Positions 20,699 through 31,169 of a stretch of 64,000 nucleotides of DNA are shown one piece after another. Position 1 is the first letter of the stretch; each line of letters begins with the position of its first letter. The DNA lies in assembly GCF_032452875.1 (NCBI RefSeq), contig NC_083880.1:53084829-53148828 (forward strand). Reading direction: 5' to 3'. The DNA comes from Bos javanicus. Taxonomy: Eukaryota > Chordata > Mammalia > Artiodactyla > Bovidae. A program made the translations under genes and the position numbers. The notes under the pieces are model-generated. The model did not search any database, was not told the origin of the DNA, and was given only the letters and a program-made list of their open reading frames with translations.

Positions 20699-23600
20699 TC
20701 CATTCAAGGAGCGGCGGCTGCAGGGGCACAGGAGGGCCGAGAGGAGATACTCCACGTTCAAGGTCAGGAGGGGCGACCTCGTCCAAGGTAAGGAGCAGCA
20801 GCTGCGCTTTGCTGGAGCAGCCGTGAAGAGATAACCCCACACCCAAGGTAAGAGAAACCCAAGTAAGACGGTAGGTGTTGTGAGAGGGCATCAGAGGGCA
20901 GACACACTGAAACCATAATGACAGAAAACTAGCCAATCTGATCACACGGACCACAGCCTTGTCTAACTCAATGAAACTAATCCATGCTGTGTGGGGCCAC
21001 CCAAGATGGATGGGTCATGGTGGAGAGGTCTGACAGAATGTGGTCCACTGGAGAAGGGAATGGCAAACCATTTCAGTATTCTTGCCTTGAGAACCCTATG
21101 AACAGTATGAAAAGGCAAAATGATAGGATACTGAAAGAGGAACTCCCCAGGTTGGTAGGTGCCCAATATGCTACAGGAGATCAGTGGAGAAATAACTCCA
21201 GAAAGAATAAAGGGATGGAGCCAAAGCAAGAACAATACCCAGTTGTGGAAGTGACTGGTGATAGAAGCAAGGTCCGATGCTGTAAAGAGCACTATTACAT
21301 AGGAACCTGGAATGTTAGGTCCATGAATCAAGGCAAATGGGAAGTGGTCAAACAGGAGATGACAAGAGTGAACGTTGACATTCTAGGAATCAGCAAATTT
21401 AAATGGACTGGAATGGATGAATTTAACTCAGATGACCATTATATATACTACTGTGGGCAGGAATCCCTTAGAAGAAATGGAGTAGCCATAACAAAAGAGT
21501 CCAAAATGCAGTACTTGGATGCAGTCTCAAAAATGACAGAATGATCTCTGTCCATTTCCAAGGCAAACATTCAATATCACGGTAATCCAAGTATATGTCC
21601 TGACCAGTAACGCTGAAGAAGCTGAGGTTGAATGGTTCTATGAAGACCTACAAAACCTTCTAGAACTAACACCCCGAAAAGATGTCCTTTTCATTACAGG
21701 GGACTGGAATGCAAAAGTAGGAAGTCAAGAAACACCTGGAGTAACAGGCAAATTTGGCCTTGGAGGACAGAATGAAGCAGGCCAAAGGCTAATAGAGTTT
21801 TGCCAAGAGAATGCACTGGTCATAGCAAACACCCTCTTCCAACAACACAAGAGAAGACTCTACACATGGACATCACCAGATGGTCAACACCGAAATCAGA
21901 TTGATTATATTCTTTGCAGCCAATGATGGAGAAGCTCCATACAATCAGCAAAAACAAGTCTGGGAGCTGACAGTGGCTCATGAACTCCTTATTGTCAAAT
22001 TCAGAATTAAATTGAAGAAAGTAGGGAAAACCACTAGACCATTCAGGTATGACCTAAATCAAATCCCTTATGATTATACAGTGGAAGTGAGAAATAGATT
22101 TAAGGGCCTAGATCTGATAGATAGAGTACCTGATGAACTACAGATGGAGGTTCGTGACATTGTACAGGAGACAGGGATCAAGACCATCCCCATGGAAAAG
22201 AAATGCAAAAAAGCAAATGGCTGTCTGGGGAGGCCTTACAAATAGCTGTGAAAAGAAGAGAAGTGAAAAGGAGAAAAGGAAAGATATAAGCATCTGAATG
22301 CAGAGTTCCAAAGAATAGCAAGGAGAGATAAGAAAGCCTTCCTCAGCGATCAATGCAAAGAAATAGAGGAAAACAACAGAATGGGAAAGACTAGAGATCT
22401 CTTCAAGAAAGTTAGAGATACTAAGGGAACATTTCCTGCAAAGATGGGCTCAATAAAGGACAGAAATGGTATGGACCTAACAGAAGCATAAGATATTAAG
22501 AAGATGGCAAGAATACACAGAAGAACTGTACAAAAAAGATCTTCGTGACCCAGATAATCATGATGGTGTGATCACTCACCTAGAGCCAGACATCCTGGAA
22601 TTTGAAATCAAGTGAGCCTTAGAAAGCATCACTACAAACAAAGCTAATGGAGGTGATGGAATTCCAGTTGAGCTATTTCAAATCCTAAATGATGATGCTG
22701 TGAAAGTGCTGCACTCAATATGCCAGCAAATTTGGAAAATGCAGCAGTGGCCACAGGACTGGAAAAGGTCAGTTTTCATTCCAATCCCAAAGAAAGGAAA
22801 TGCCAAAGAATGCTCAAACTACTACACAATTGCACTCATCTCATATCCTAGTAAAGTAATGCTCAAAATTCTCTAAGCCAGGCTTCAGCAATACGTGAAC
22901 CATGAACTTCCAGATGTTCAATCTGGTTTTAGGAAAGACAGAGGAACCAGAGATCAAATTGCCAACATTTGCTGGATCATCAAAAAAGCAAGAGAGTTCC
23001 AGAAAAACATCTATTTCTGCTTTTATTGACTATGCCAAAGCTTTTGACTGTGTGGATCACAACAAACTGTGGAAAATTCTGAAAGAGATGGGAATACCAG
23101 ACCACTTGACCTGCCTCTTGAGAAACCTGTATGCAGATCAGGAAGCAAGTTAGAACTGGACATGGAACAACAGACTGGTTCCAAATAGGAAAAGGAGTAC
23201 ATCAAGGCAGTATATTGTCACCCTGTTTATTTAACTTCTATGCAGAGTACATCATGAGAAACACTGGGCTGGAAGAAGCACAAGCTGGAATTAAGATTGC
23301 CGGGAGAAATATCAATAACCTCAGATATGCAGATGACACCACCCTTATGGCAGAAAGTGAAGAAGAACTCAAAAGCTTCTTGATGAAAGTGAAAGTGGAG
23401 AGTGAAAAAGTTGGCTTAAAGCTCAACCTTCAGAAAACAAAGATCATGGCATCTGGTTCCATCACTTCATGGGAAATAGATGGAGAAACAGTGGAAACAG
23501 TGGGAGACTTTATTTTTTGGGACTCCAAAATCACTGCAGATGGTGATTGCAGCCATGAAATTAAAAGACGCTTACTCCTTGGAAGGAAAGTTATGACCAA

Positions 23601-24110
23601 CCTAGATAGCATATTAAAAAGCAGAGACATTACTTTGCCAACAAAGGTCCGTCTAGTCAAGGCCATGGTTTTTCTAGTAGTCATGTATGGATATGAGAGT
23701 TGGACTGTGAAGAAAGCTGAGCACTGAAGAATTGATGGTTTTGAACTGTGGTGTTGGAGAAGACTCTTGCGAGTCCCTTGGACTGCAAGGAGATCCAACC
23801 AGTCCATCCTAAAGGAAACCAGTCCTGGGTGTTCATTGGAAGGACTGATGCTGAGGCTGAAACTCTAATACTCTGGCCACCTAATGTGAAAAGTTGACTC
23901 ACTGGAAAAGACCCTGATATTGGGAGGGATTGGGGGCAGGAGGAGAAGGGGACGACAGAGGATGAGATGGCTGGATGGCATCATGGACTCGATACACATG
24001 AGTCTGGGTGAACTCCAGGAGTTGGTGATGGACAGGGAGGCCTGGTGTGCTGCGATTCATGGGGTCGCAAAGAGTCGGACAGAACTGAGTGACTGAACTG
24101 AACTGAACTG
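20699..24110 (+). mobile_element. BovB LINE, 3.4 kb, 11-bp TSD
   Basis: AAAGCATGTAC is duplicated at 20688-20698 and 24111-24121. The 5' leader is a GC-rich series of degenerate AAGGAGCGGCGGCTGC / CCAAGGTAAG units (20700-20870), different from the copy at 4622. From ~20885 on the two align throughout. The tail is CTGAA repeats. The left TSD overlaps the end of the Bov-A2 tail. Confidence 0.95.
20984..24090 (+). pseudogene. BovB ORF2 relic (endonuclease and reverse transcriptase)
   Basis: 20984-21544 is open for 186 codons with the endonuclease start (IGTWNVRSMNQ), then ends at the same TGA context as the copy at 5032. GDWNAKVG (from 21699) lies in another frame. A 5-base loss near 21976 removes the Asp-His pair of the SDHELL segment. 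Reverse transcriptase motif A carries the extra T (23031-23035), and two bases are lost near 23148. YADD is open in 23131-23727. It is non-functional. Confidence 0.88.
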
Positions 24111-24121
24111 AAAGCATGTAC

Positions 24122-24734
24122 CAGTGGAGATGAGTGGGCCAAACTGTGATGTCAGAAACACACCAAATATAGGAATCACTTGTCCTGCTTAGTGCCCATG
24201 CTTTGCACCTATTTACTGTCTTTTGGGTGCCCTGCTTTGCTGGTACCCTAAGTATGCCTGCTCCTGCTAGACCAAGAACCCAAAGAGGAGAAGATGAGCA
24301 GCCACGGCTTGGGTCTTCCAAGGCAGACAGACAGAAAGTGGGCAGGATGTCAATTCCTTCTGTGCTTGGATGAGCTAGTTTGACAGAACAAAGAGCCTTG
24401 CCATGTCGCTCGTCTCTGCAAGCTTTGAGGCCTAGATTCAAAATTCATTCCCCCAAGCAGGTGCTTCGAGATGCCCCTGCCTCTGGGACATGTATGGGCC
24501 AAAGAGGCAAAGCCTGAGGCAGAAGGGAGGAAGACTTTCTCCCACCCACCTGAGCTACCTTGGTGGGACACCAATTAAGAAGGCAGAGCAGCAGCAGACA
24601 TGCCAGTTCCTGGCAGCCGCTTCTCCCAAAGCTAATCTGGGTCATGTCTGACAAGGGAGGGTGCTGACTGAGACATCTGGCATCCATGCTCTGAAATAAG
24701 TGCAATTGAGCAGCGTGTCAGAATCAGCCCTTGG
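24122..24734. other. No recognised repeat
   Basis: About 0.6 kb. Long minus frames (74-86 codons) overlap one another and look like chance in GC-richer DNA. Confidence 0.4.
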
Positions 24735-24947
24735 CAGCGTGGGGTAAAGTAGAGCTTAAGAGCAGGGGCCTGGAGTCAGACAGACACGGTGCTTATGTGC
24801 TCAGGGAGGGGCCAAAGTGACTTAAGCTCTCTGAGCCTTTGTTTCTCTTCTGTATATGACAGAAGAGTTAATACTGTATTGGTTAATACTGTATCATGGG
24901 TGAGGGTAGCATTGATATAGCGTGTGGCACCAAGTAAGTCCTCCATA
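24735..24947 (+). repeat. MIR SINE
   Basis: TTAAGAGCAGGGGCCTGGAGT then AAAGTGACTTAAGCTCTCTGA then TTTGTTTCTCTTCTGTATATG follow MIR order. A short local duplication (GTTAATACTGTAT twice, 24867-24895) lies in the tail. Confidence 0.8.
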
Positions 24948-24950
24948 GAG

Positions 24951-25122
24951 TAAAAGTGAAAATCATGTCTGATTCTTTGTGACCCCGTGGACTGTAGCCC
25001 GAGGCTCCTCTGTCCATGGAATTCTCCAGGCAAGAATACTGGAGTGGGTTGCCATTCCCTTCTTCAGGGGATGTTCCCCATCTAGGGGAACATTGCAGGC
25101 AGATTCTTTACCTTCTGAGCCA
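24951..25122 (-). mobile_element. Bov-tA SINE, eroded
   Basis: Minus-strand copy from AAAATCATGTCTGATTCTTTG to AGATTCTTTACCTTCTGAGCC. The B-box region is partly lost. Confidence 0.85.
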
Positions 25123-25164
25123 GCAGATATGGTGAAACAATTATTCAATGAAAAGGGGGAAGGA

Positions 25165-25395
25165 GTGGACTCATACTGAGGGCCTCCTCTGTGTCAGCTA
25201 TTTGCTTGTTCTCCTTTAATCTTCACAGCCACTTAGGGCCTCCAAGTCACCAACAGTAACCCCTGGACTTTGCAGTTCAGCAGCACAGAGGCAACTCTGT
25301 GAGGCAGAAATTCTCCTCACCTTTTCTAGAGAGGGAAACTTGGGTGCAGTGGACAGTTTCAGGGCCTCGCCTGTATCCTTCTGCTCTCGCTACCT
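25165..25395 (-). repeat. MIR SINE
   Basis: TACTGAGGGCCTCCTCTGTGT then TTTAATCTTCACAGCC is a reversed MIR tail; the core is much diverged. Confidence 0.55.
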
Positions 25396-25697
25396 CACTG
25401 ACTTCTGATGGCACCTGCATTGCTTTGCCCAAGGATTTCCTGTTGCTGTCAGGTTGATTGTCTGGGAGGATGGGGACTTAACAACCCCCTTCCCAGCAGC
25501 TTTCAACCACTGATTGATGGGAATTTGTGCAGAAATACCCTGAGACATGAGGGCTGCACTGTCTCCCAAAAATTCCCAATAGGATTAAGCTTTTCATCTA
25601 ATCAGACATAGTTATCCCTGTTACAAGTGAAGAAGTTTGCACCTTCTCCCTAAGGTGAAGCACCAGCCTTGTGGTCATGGTATCCACTGCTAGTTTG
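25396..25697. other. No recognised feature
   Basis: Short spacer with no named repeat. Confidence 0.4.
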
Positions 25698-25870
25698 CTT
25701 TTCTAAATTTTTATATTGGAGTATAGTTGATTACAGTGTTGTGTTAGTTTCGGGTGTACAGCAAGACAATTTAGTTATACATATACATGTGTTAATTCTT
25801 TTCCCATTTTCATTATTATAGATTATTGAGCAGAGTTCCATGTCCATTGCTAGTTATATTAATTGTTCTT
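25698..25870 (-). mobile_element. L1 3' UTR end, reversed
   Basis: TATTGGAGTATAGTTGATTAC then GTTAGTTTCGGGTGTACAGC is the reverse of the L1 terminus; AGTTATACATATACATGTG and a GAGCAGAGTTCC segment extend it. Confidence 0.7.
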
Positions 25871-26748
25871 CGCAATCCCACTGAAAAGTCTGTTACCCAA
25901 AGACCAAATATAAAATTGAAGTTAAAATTTTGTACATAGGAATAAAAATAAGAAGAAAGTAGCACATAAAAATAAGCACAGGCATGTAATAAGCAAAGAG
26001 AATATATGCAGAGTTGCACATATTACAATCTTTCACTCTGTATTTGGTCGGGGGCTCATGGTTGATGTCTGTGGCTTCCTTCTTTGCTATACATTCTGTG
26101 TTTTCCTTACTCTCAGACAGAGCCTGAGCTAATTAAAGTTCTTTTATTTAATGGAGTGACCCAAACCATCCCTCTCAAAGGGTCTGGGTCCCCAATTATA
26201 CTACGTTTTGTCTGTTCATTTTCTATAGTTTTTTCTTAACATTGACTATTGGGCGTGGACACAGTAAGTGATGATCTGGAAAATCCACTGCATTGCAGAC
26301 ATAGTTCTTCTTGTCCCCATTTTTTAGCTGCAATCTACTTTCCTCTTGGTAACCGAGATCAATCATTCCATCATGTAAACAAACAACCTCCTTTGTGTTG
26401 ATTGCTTCAGTGTCATAAGGAGCTCAAAACTGCCGAGTTGACAGTCTCATCTTCCAATTCAGTGGAGTTCTTGTGTCCTCTGGTTGAAGTGTTCCCACCT
26501 GGAGACTAAGACCTCCAACCCAGCAGAGTTCAAGTTTCCTCAGATGGGAAGTGGGTTGTTGGGTATAATAGTGAGAGGAGACACTTCTGTGTCTATCCCT
26601 TTATTATTACGGTTCTTCATAACTAGGATCAGTGGTCTCTGATTCAAAGCACATACAGTATCCTGTAAGACAGAACCCAGTCCTTTCAGGATGTTGACTC
26701 ACAACGGGTGCAGTAACTGAGCCCTCAGCAAGTTATTCCACCTTCTGA

Positions 26749-27120
26749 TTAGTCCAGCCACTTGCAGGAGATAGGATGTGTGGCAAGAACAATTAATTCC
26801 ATGGGTATGATTCCATTTCTGCACTTTCTTTGCTGTAAAATGAGTTCCTTGATCAGAATTAATATTACAGGGAATGCCAAAATGGTAGCTAAAGCCCTCA
26901 GTGAGTCCACAGATGATGGTTCTAACAGATGCAGTATGGCTAGAGAAGGCACACGTGTCTTCAGAAAATGTGCCTTTTCCAGGGAGGCTGGATCTCTGCT
27001 CCCTCCGAGATCAAAGAGACTCAATGTAATCAACCTGCTACCAGCTGTTTGGCTGGTTTCCCCAGGAATGATGCTCGTTGGGAACTCAGTGGTGATCTCT
27101 TCTCTTGATAGATCAGGCAC
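26749..27120 (-). pseudogene. ERV-L integrase core relic
   Basis: A minus frame across about 26826-26866 reads the integrase-core motif SDQGTHF. The longest open frame here (123 codons) is in a different frame across this motif, so the domain is frameshifted. The function in an intact virus would be insertion of proviral DNA. Confidence 0.65.
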
Positions 27121-27355
27121 TCAGCAGGAGCTTTAGCCAAGTTGACCTTGTGGGGAAATTCAAGTTGTTGATCCCATGTATAGCCTCCATTTCTGTTGCC
27201 ATGGCAATTTTGTTAATGGACTCGTTAAGCCTGCACGGGATGCTTTGGGAAAGGGAATGACTAACATTCACTGAATGCATCATTTGGTCTACCTGATCAT
27301 TAAGAACCTCCTCTGCAGTGGATCCTCTTTGTGGAGAGTTTCCTATGGGCACCAA
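27113..27355 (-). pseudogene. ERV-L RNase H / integrase junction relic
   Basis: An 80-codon open stretch in the position expected between RNase H and the integrase zinc-binding region. It lies directly upstream (in provirus sense) of the integrase core. Key His/Cys residues are not all apparent. Confidence 0.45.
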
Positions 27356-27691
27356 TGTCCTTATAGTGTGTGCCCATTCTGAGGGGGTCTATTCATATGT
27401 TCCTTCCTCAGACTTCTTTGTCACCAATCTTCCAATTATGTTCCTTCCAAGTTCATGACCATATGGCCAAACCATATGGTCTACCTTCTCTCACTCTAGA
27501 CATAGTAGACAACCAGATGTACTACTGGAAATTTTGCCCATTGGGAAGATTTTTCTTTATTATTGCTGTTCAGGATCACTCATGAGTAGGGCTGCAGTCC
27601 TATGACTATCTACATTCAGGAAGTACCAGAATTTTGTTCATACTCTCTGTAAAACAGATTTGGGTTTTTCGTCCTTAGTCAACTGATTATT

Positions 27692-27709
27692 AAAAAAAAA
27701 AAAAAAAAC
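27692..27709. repeat. Poly(A) tract
   Basis: Eighteen or so A residues inside the ERV-L-like region. It could mark the tail of a very short insertion, but no second boundary is visible. Confidence 0.8.
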
Positions 27710-27886
27710 ACTCAAGAAGCCAAAGACATTGATTAAGAGAGGGGAGGTGATGCAATAAAAGTTTATGTCAAAGGAGTCTGAGCCATCTGCTCATGTACCT
27801 TACTTGTACCTTCTGGACATGTGTGAGTTTGGCTTCATATATGCCATTTTCATTTTATGGTAGATTTATATTGCATATGCACAATT

Positions 27887-28092
27887 AGGCTGCAGTCCAT
27901 GGGGTTGCTAAGAGTCAGACACGACTGAGCGACTTCACTTTCACTTTTCACTTTCATGCATCGGAGAAGGAAATGGCAACCCACTCCAGTGTTCTTGCCT
28001 GGAGAATCCCAGGGACGGGGGAGCCTGATGGGCTGCCGTCTATGGGGTCTCACAGAGTCGGACACGACTGAAGCGACTTAGCAGCAGCAGCA
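27887..28092 (+). mobile_element. Bov-A2 SINE, 5'-truncated, in ERV-L
   Basis: Starts inside the first unit (AGGCTGCAGTCCATGGGG), contains the linker and a full second unit, and ends in AGC repeats. GCACAATT occurs at 27879-27886 and 28093-28100 as an 8-bp TSD. It postdates the retrovirus relic. Confidence 0.92.
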
Positions 28093-28509
28093 GCACAATT
28101 TTATGTTTAGATGGGTTAGGCAACACCCAGTTCATGATGAGAAGCTCAGCTTCTCATGTCCTGCAATTAAATGTTCAGTCTCTACTAAGGCTCAGTGGCA
28201 AGTCAGAAGCTATTTCTAAAAGGAGAATAGTTATCTGTGGAAAAGGTCATAGATTTGCTCCATAATCCTAGGGGTCTGGGCTGTGATTCTCCTGTTGGTA
28301 CTTTCCAGAGGCTCCACAGAGCATCCCTATTTGCACTTCAGATATTACTGGATATGCTAGATCACAAGGCCAAAGTGGTTGAGTGGCTTGTATTGCAGCC
28401 TAGACTTGCTGTAGAGCCTTCTTGTGCTCTGGCTTTCACTTGAAGCTGATTTACAGGCAACTCTTAGAGGGGTCTAATCTCACACTTAAAGGTGATATAC
28501 GCTGTGCTG

Positions 28510-28543
28510 TGTGTTGTGCTTAGTCGCTCAGTCATGTCTGACT
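28510..28543 (-). mobile_element. Tiny Bov-tA/BovB tail scrap
   Basis: About 34 bases (GTGCTTAGTCGCTCAGTCATG then TCTGACTCT) identical in type to SINE ends. This may be an extremely 5'-truncated insertion. Confidence 0.7.
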
Positions 28544-28845
28544 CTGAAATATGATATATATCACCTCCAAAATCCAAAAAAGGCCTACTAAGTATCGTAT
28601 CTATTTTCATTGTAAGTGGTAAGGTAGAGTAACCTGTTTTTCACTTTAGAGGAGATAATCTTCTTGACTCCTTGATAATCTATTGACTCCTCAACACTTT
28701 ATCTCCCACTCTTTATTCATATAAGTTTTTCTAAGGCATCTAAAGTACCTGCTACTTTCTGCTTATGAGATCCAGTGAGCAAAATGGAATAGCCCAGTGT
28801 AATGTTTCATGGAACGTCAAGACAAATAAAGATCTCTATGGTTGG

Positions 28846-29103
28846 TTACGTGATCATGGCAGAGAACAGGAGAATTGATGTATTGAAGCTTGACTGAGAA
28901 GGTAGACTGTTTTCCCTACTAGGTAAAAGCAAGCTGCTTCTGATTGTCCTTGTACTTTGGTATGGGGGGTAGGGAGGCATTAGGCAATTCAGTAGCTGCT
29001 TACTGAGTGCCAGGGCAATGTTGGTTTGTTCCAGTAAAGATACTACATCTGAAATAGCAACTTCAATGGGAATCACCACCTGATTAGTTTTATAATAGTT
29101 CAC
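28846..29103 (-). pseudogene. ERV-L reverse transcriptase relic
   Basis: The open 85-codon frame includes a VVIPIEVAISDVVSLLEQ stretch typical of the region just before the ERV-L reverse transcriptase core. The catalytic part that should follow is not in frame. Confidence 0.6.
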
Positions 29104-30519
29104 ACTCTTTTTTTTCCAGATCCATATGACTTCTGCCTAAGAGAAACTGGAGAGCTAAATGGGAGATAAAATAAGTAACAATATTCCTACTTTTTCGAAG
29201 GCATTCATCTTTGCAGTTTCCTCAGTGATGTGATACTGCTTCAGGTTCACCACAGTAATAAAAGGGAAAGTTGCAAGGACTTCTTTGTAGTCTTCCCTTT
29301 CATAATGATCCTCACCCTATTACTCAGAGAGCCAACATGCGGGTTCTGTGAGTTTTCAAGTGTGTCAACTTAAATGATAAATTTAGAAACCGAGAACAGA
29401 GCTCAGGGTGGAGATGTGAACAAGCTGGGTCTCCCACGAGTCTGACTTGAGCTGAATGGCTATCACTTGACACTACAACCCCCACTTGAGGCCACAGGAA
29501 CATTTTGGAACCCCAGGAATTAGCATCAGTTCAGAGCTCATGTAATCTCTGAAAATTTCTTTTTCCTCCCAACAGAGTCACTCTAGCAGATGGCTGCAGG
29601 TCCTTTTGGGGAATGCTTAGAGGAAGATTTACTGTATGCTCTTGAGACAATGGCACAGAACAACTCTTCAATAACACTGAGCCTCCCTTACAATTGAAGC
29701 ACTGTTGCTGTGTAAATTGATGTAGGTTTCAAAACTGAGTGAAAGCCATGATTCTTCGTGGTGGAGACTGTCAGATTTTTGGCTGCTGGATCTAGACTTT
29801 TTCCAGTTACAGAAATCAAATAGTTTTCTAGTAGGGTACCCATCTATTTCATTCCTAGGACTCTATGATCAATTAAACATTATCAAAGCCCTCTGTGGAC
29901 CAAGACAGTCTAATAACTGGGACATTCCCTCCTTCCCTTTAAGATAGATGTGTCCACCTGGTCCTCATTAAGTCTTACCATTTGTCTTCTGCTACTTTAG
30001 GATTCCATCATTTTGACTGAAATCAAGGAGGCTGTATCAATAGTGACATTCCCCATGATTCAACCTATCATTCAAAGAGATCAACCACAGAGCTTTCAGG
30101 GACACAGGTGCTCCCATCTCAAGGCCTTAGTCAAGGCAGTGTCTCCTAGGCCTTCTCATGAACACAGTTGGTGGGTGGGTGTGACAGCTGCACATGATAA
30201 ATCCAGTCAAACTTCTCATGTCCCTGTGCCTCTGAATTTCTTCCTCCATATAATTCAGGCATATAAACCCAGCTCTGGCATCCCAGTCTCATTCAATGAC
30301 GCTCGCTCTTGGTTTGTTTTAGTCAATCACCAAGTAAGCAGAGACATCTCCAGGGGCATGAGATGACACATATCTGGAGTCTCTATTAAGATCAACTATG
30401 TCAATGAATTTGCTCACTATGGCATTATATTTCACCATTCTTGGGGTCCTTACTCATGGACAGGGGCTGGTTATCCCTCTCTAGCTATTACTCGGGACCC
30501 TGTTCATACCCTAGGTGTG

Positions 30520-30568
30520 TCTTTTAAAAAATAATAAATTTTTTGAGATATAATTGATATACAACATA

Positions 30569-30609
<41 letters not shown>

Positions 30610-31015
30610 AGTCGCTTCAGTCGTGTCCAACTCTGTGTGACCCCATAGACAGCAGCCCACCAGGCTCCCCCATCCCTGGGATTCTCCAGGCAAGAATACT
30701 GGAGTGGGTTGCCATTTCCTTCTCAAATGCATGAAAGTGAAAAGTGAACGGAAGTCACTCAGTCGTGTCTGACTCTTAGCGACCCCATGGACTGCGGCCC
30801 ACCAGGCTCCTGCGTCCATAGGATTTTCCAGGCAAGAGTGCTGGAGTGGGGTGCCATTGCCTTCTCTAATACAACATATATTGTGGTATAATTGACATAC
30901 AACATATATTGTATACAATATAGTTATTTGCTATTTATATGTATTGTGAAATGATTACCATTTCAATTCCACATACAAGTGAGATCATATGTGAATTTCT
31001 GTTCCACTGGGTTCC
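30520..31015 (-). mobile_element. L1 3' fragment, reversed, split by Bov-A2
   Basis: TTGAGATATAATTGATATACA on the left, and ATTGTGGTATAATTGACATAC then AAGTGAGATCATATGTG on the right, are reversed L1 3' region. The Bov-A2 at 30571-30868 interrupts it. Confidence 0.65.
30571..30868 (-). mobile_element. Bov-A2 SINE with ACT-repeat tail, 12-bp TSD
   Basis: ATACAACATATA is at 30559-30570 and 30869-30880. On the plus strand the tail is about 13 ACT units (30571-30609) instead of the usual TGC units. Both Bov-A units and the AATGCATGAAAGTGAAAAGT linker are present. Confidence 0.95.
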
Positions 31016-31169
31016 CAGCGATGCCTCTACCCATTCACCTGACTGGCCCTGTCTCCTTCCCCTTGTGAACCTATGAGGCCTTCAGTTCAGTTCAGTCCCT
31101 CAGTCATGTCCGACTCTTTGAGACCCCATGAATCGAAGCACACCAGGCCTCCCTGTCCATCACCAACTC

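Larger units (their letters stand above)
26040..30515 (-). mobile_element. ERV-L-like endogenous retrovirus interior, decayed
   Basis: About 4.4 kb in minus orientation, recognised by retroviral pol landmarks in the right order: reverse transcriptase (~28.8-29.1 kb), RNase H to integrase (~27.1-27.4 kb), integrase core (~26.8-27.1 kb). Frame shifts and stops interrupt every domain. No LTR was identified at either end and the limits are approximate. A Bov-A2 (27887-28092) and a Bov-tA scrap (28510-28543) sit inside. ERV-L lacks an envelope gene in known members; none is seen here. It is an ancient fossil. Confidence 0.75.

Noticed and set aside
26762..27136. 124-codon plus-strand frame
   Set aside because: It is antisense to the ERV-L integrase relic and shows no domain of its own.
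30571..30609. CRISPR-like or satellite array
   Set aside because: A pure trinucleotide run at the tail of a Bov-A2 with TSD; no spacers. Eukaryotic DNA.
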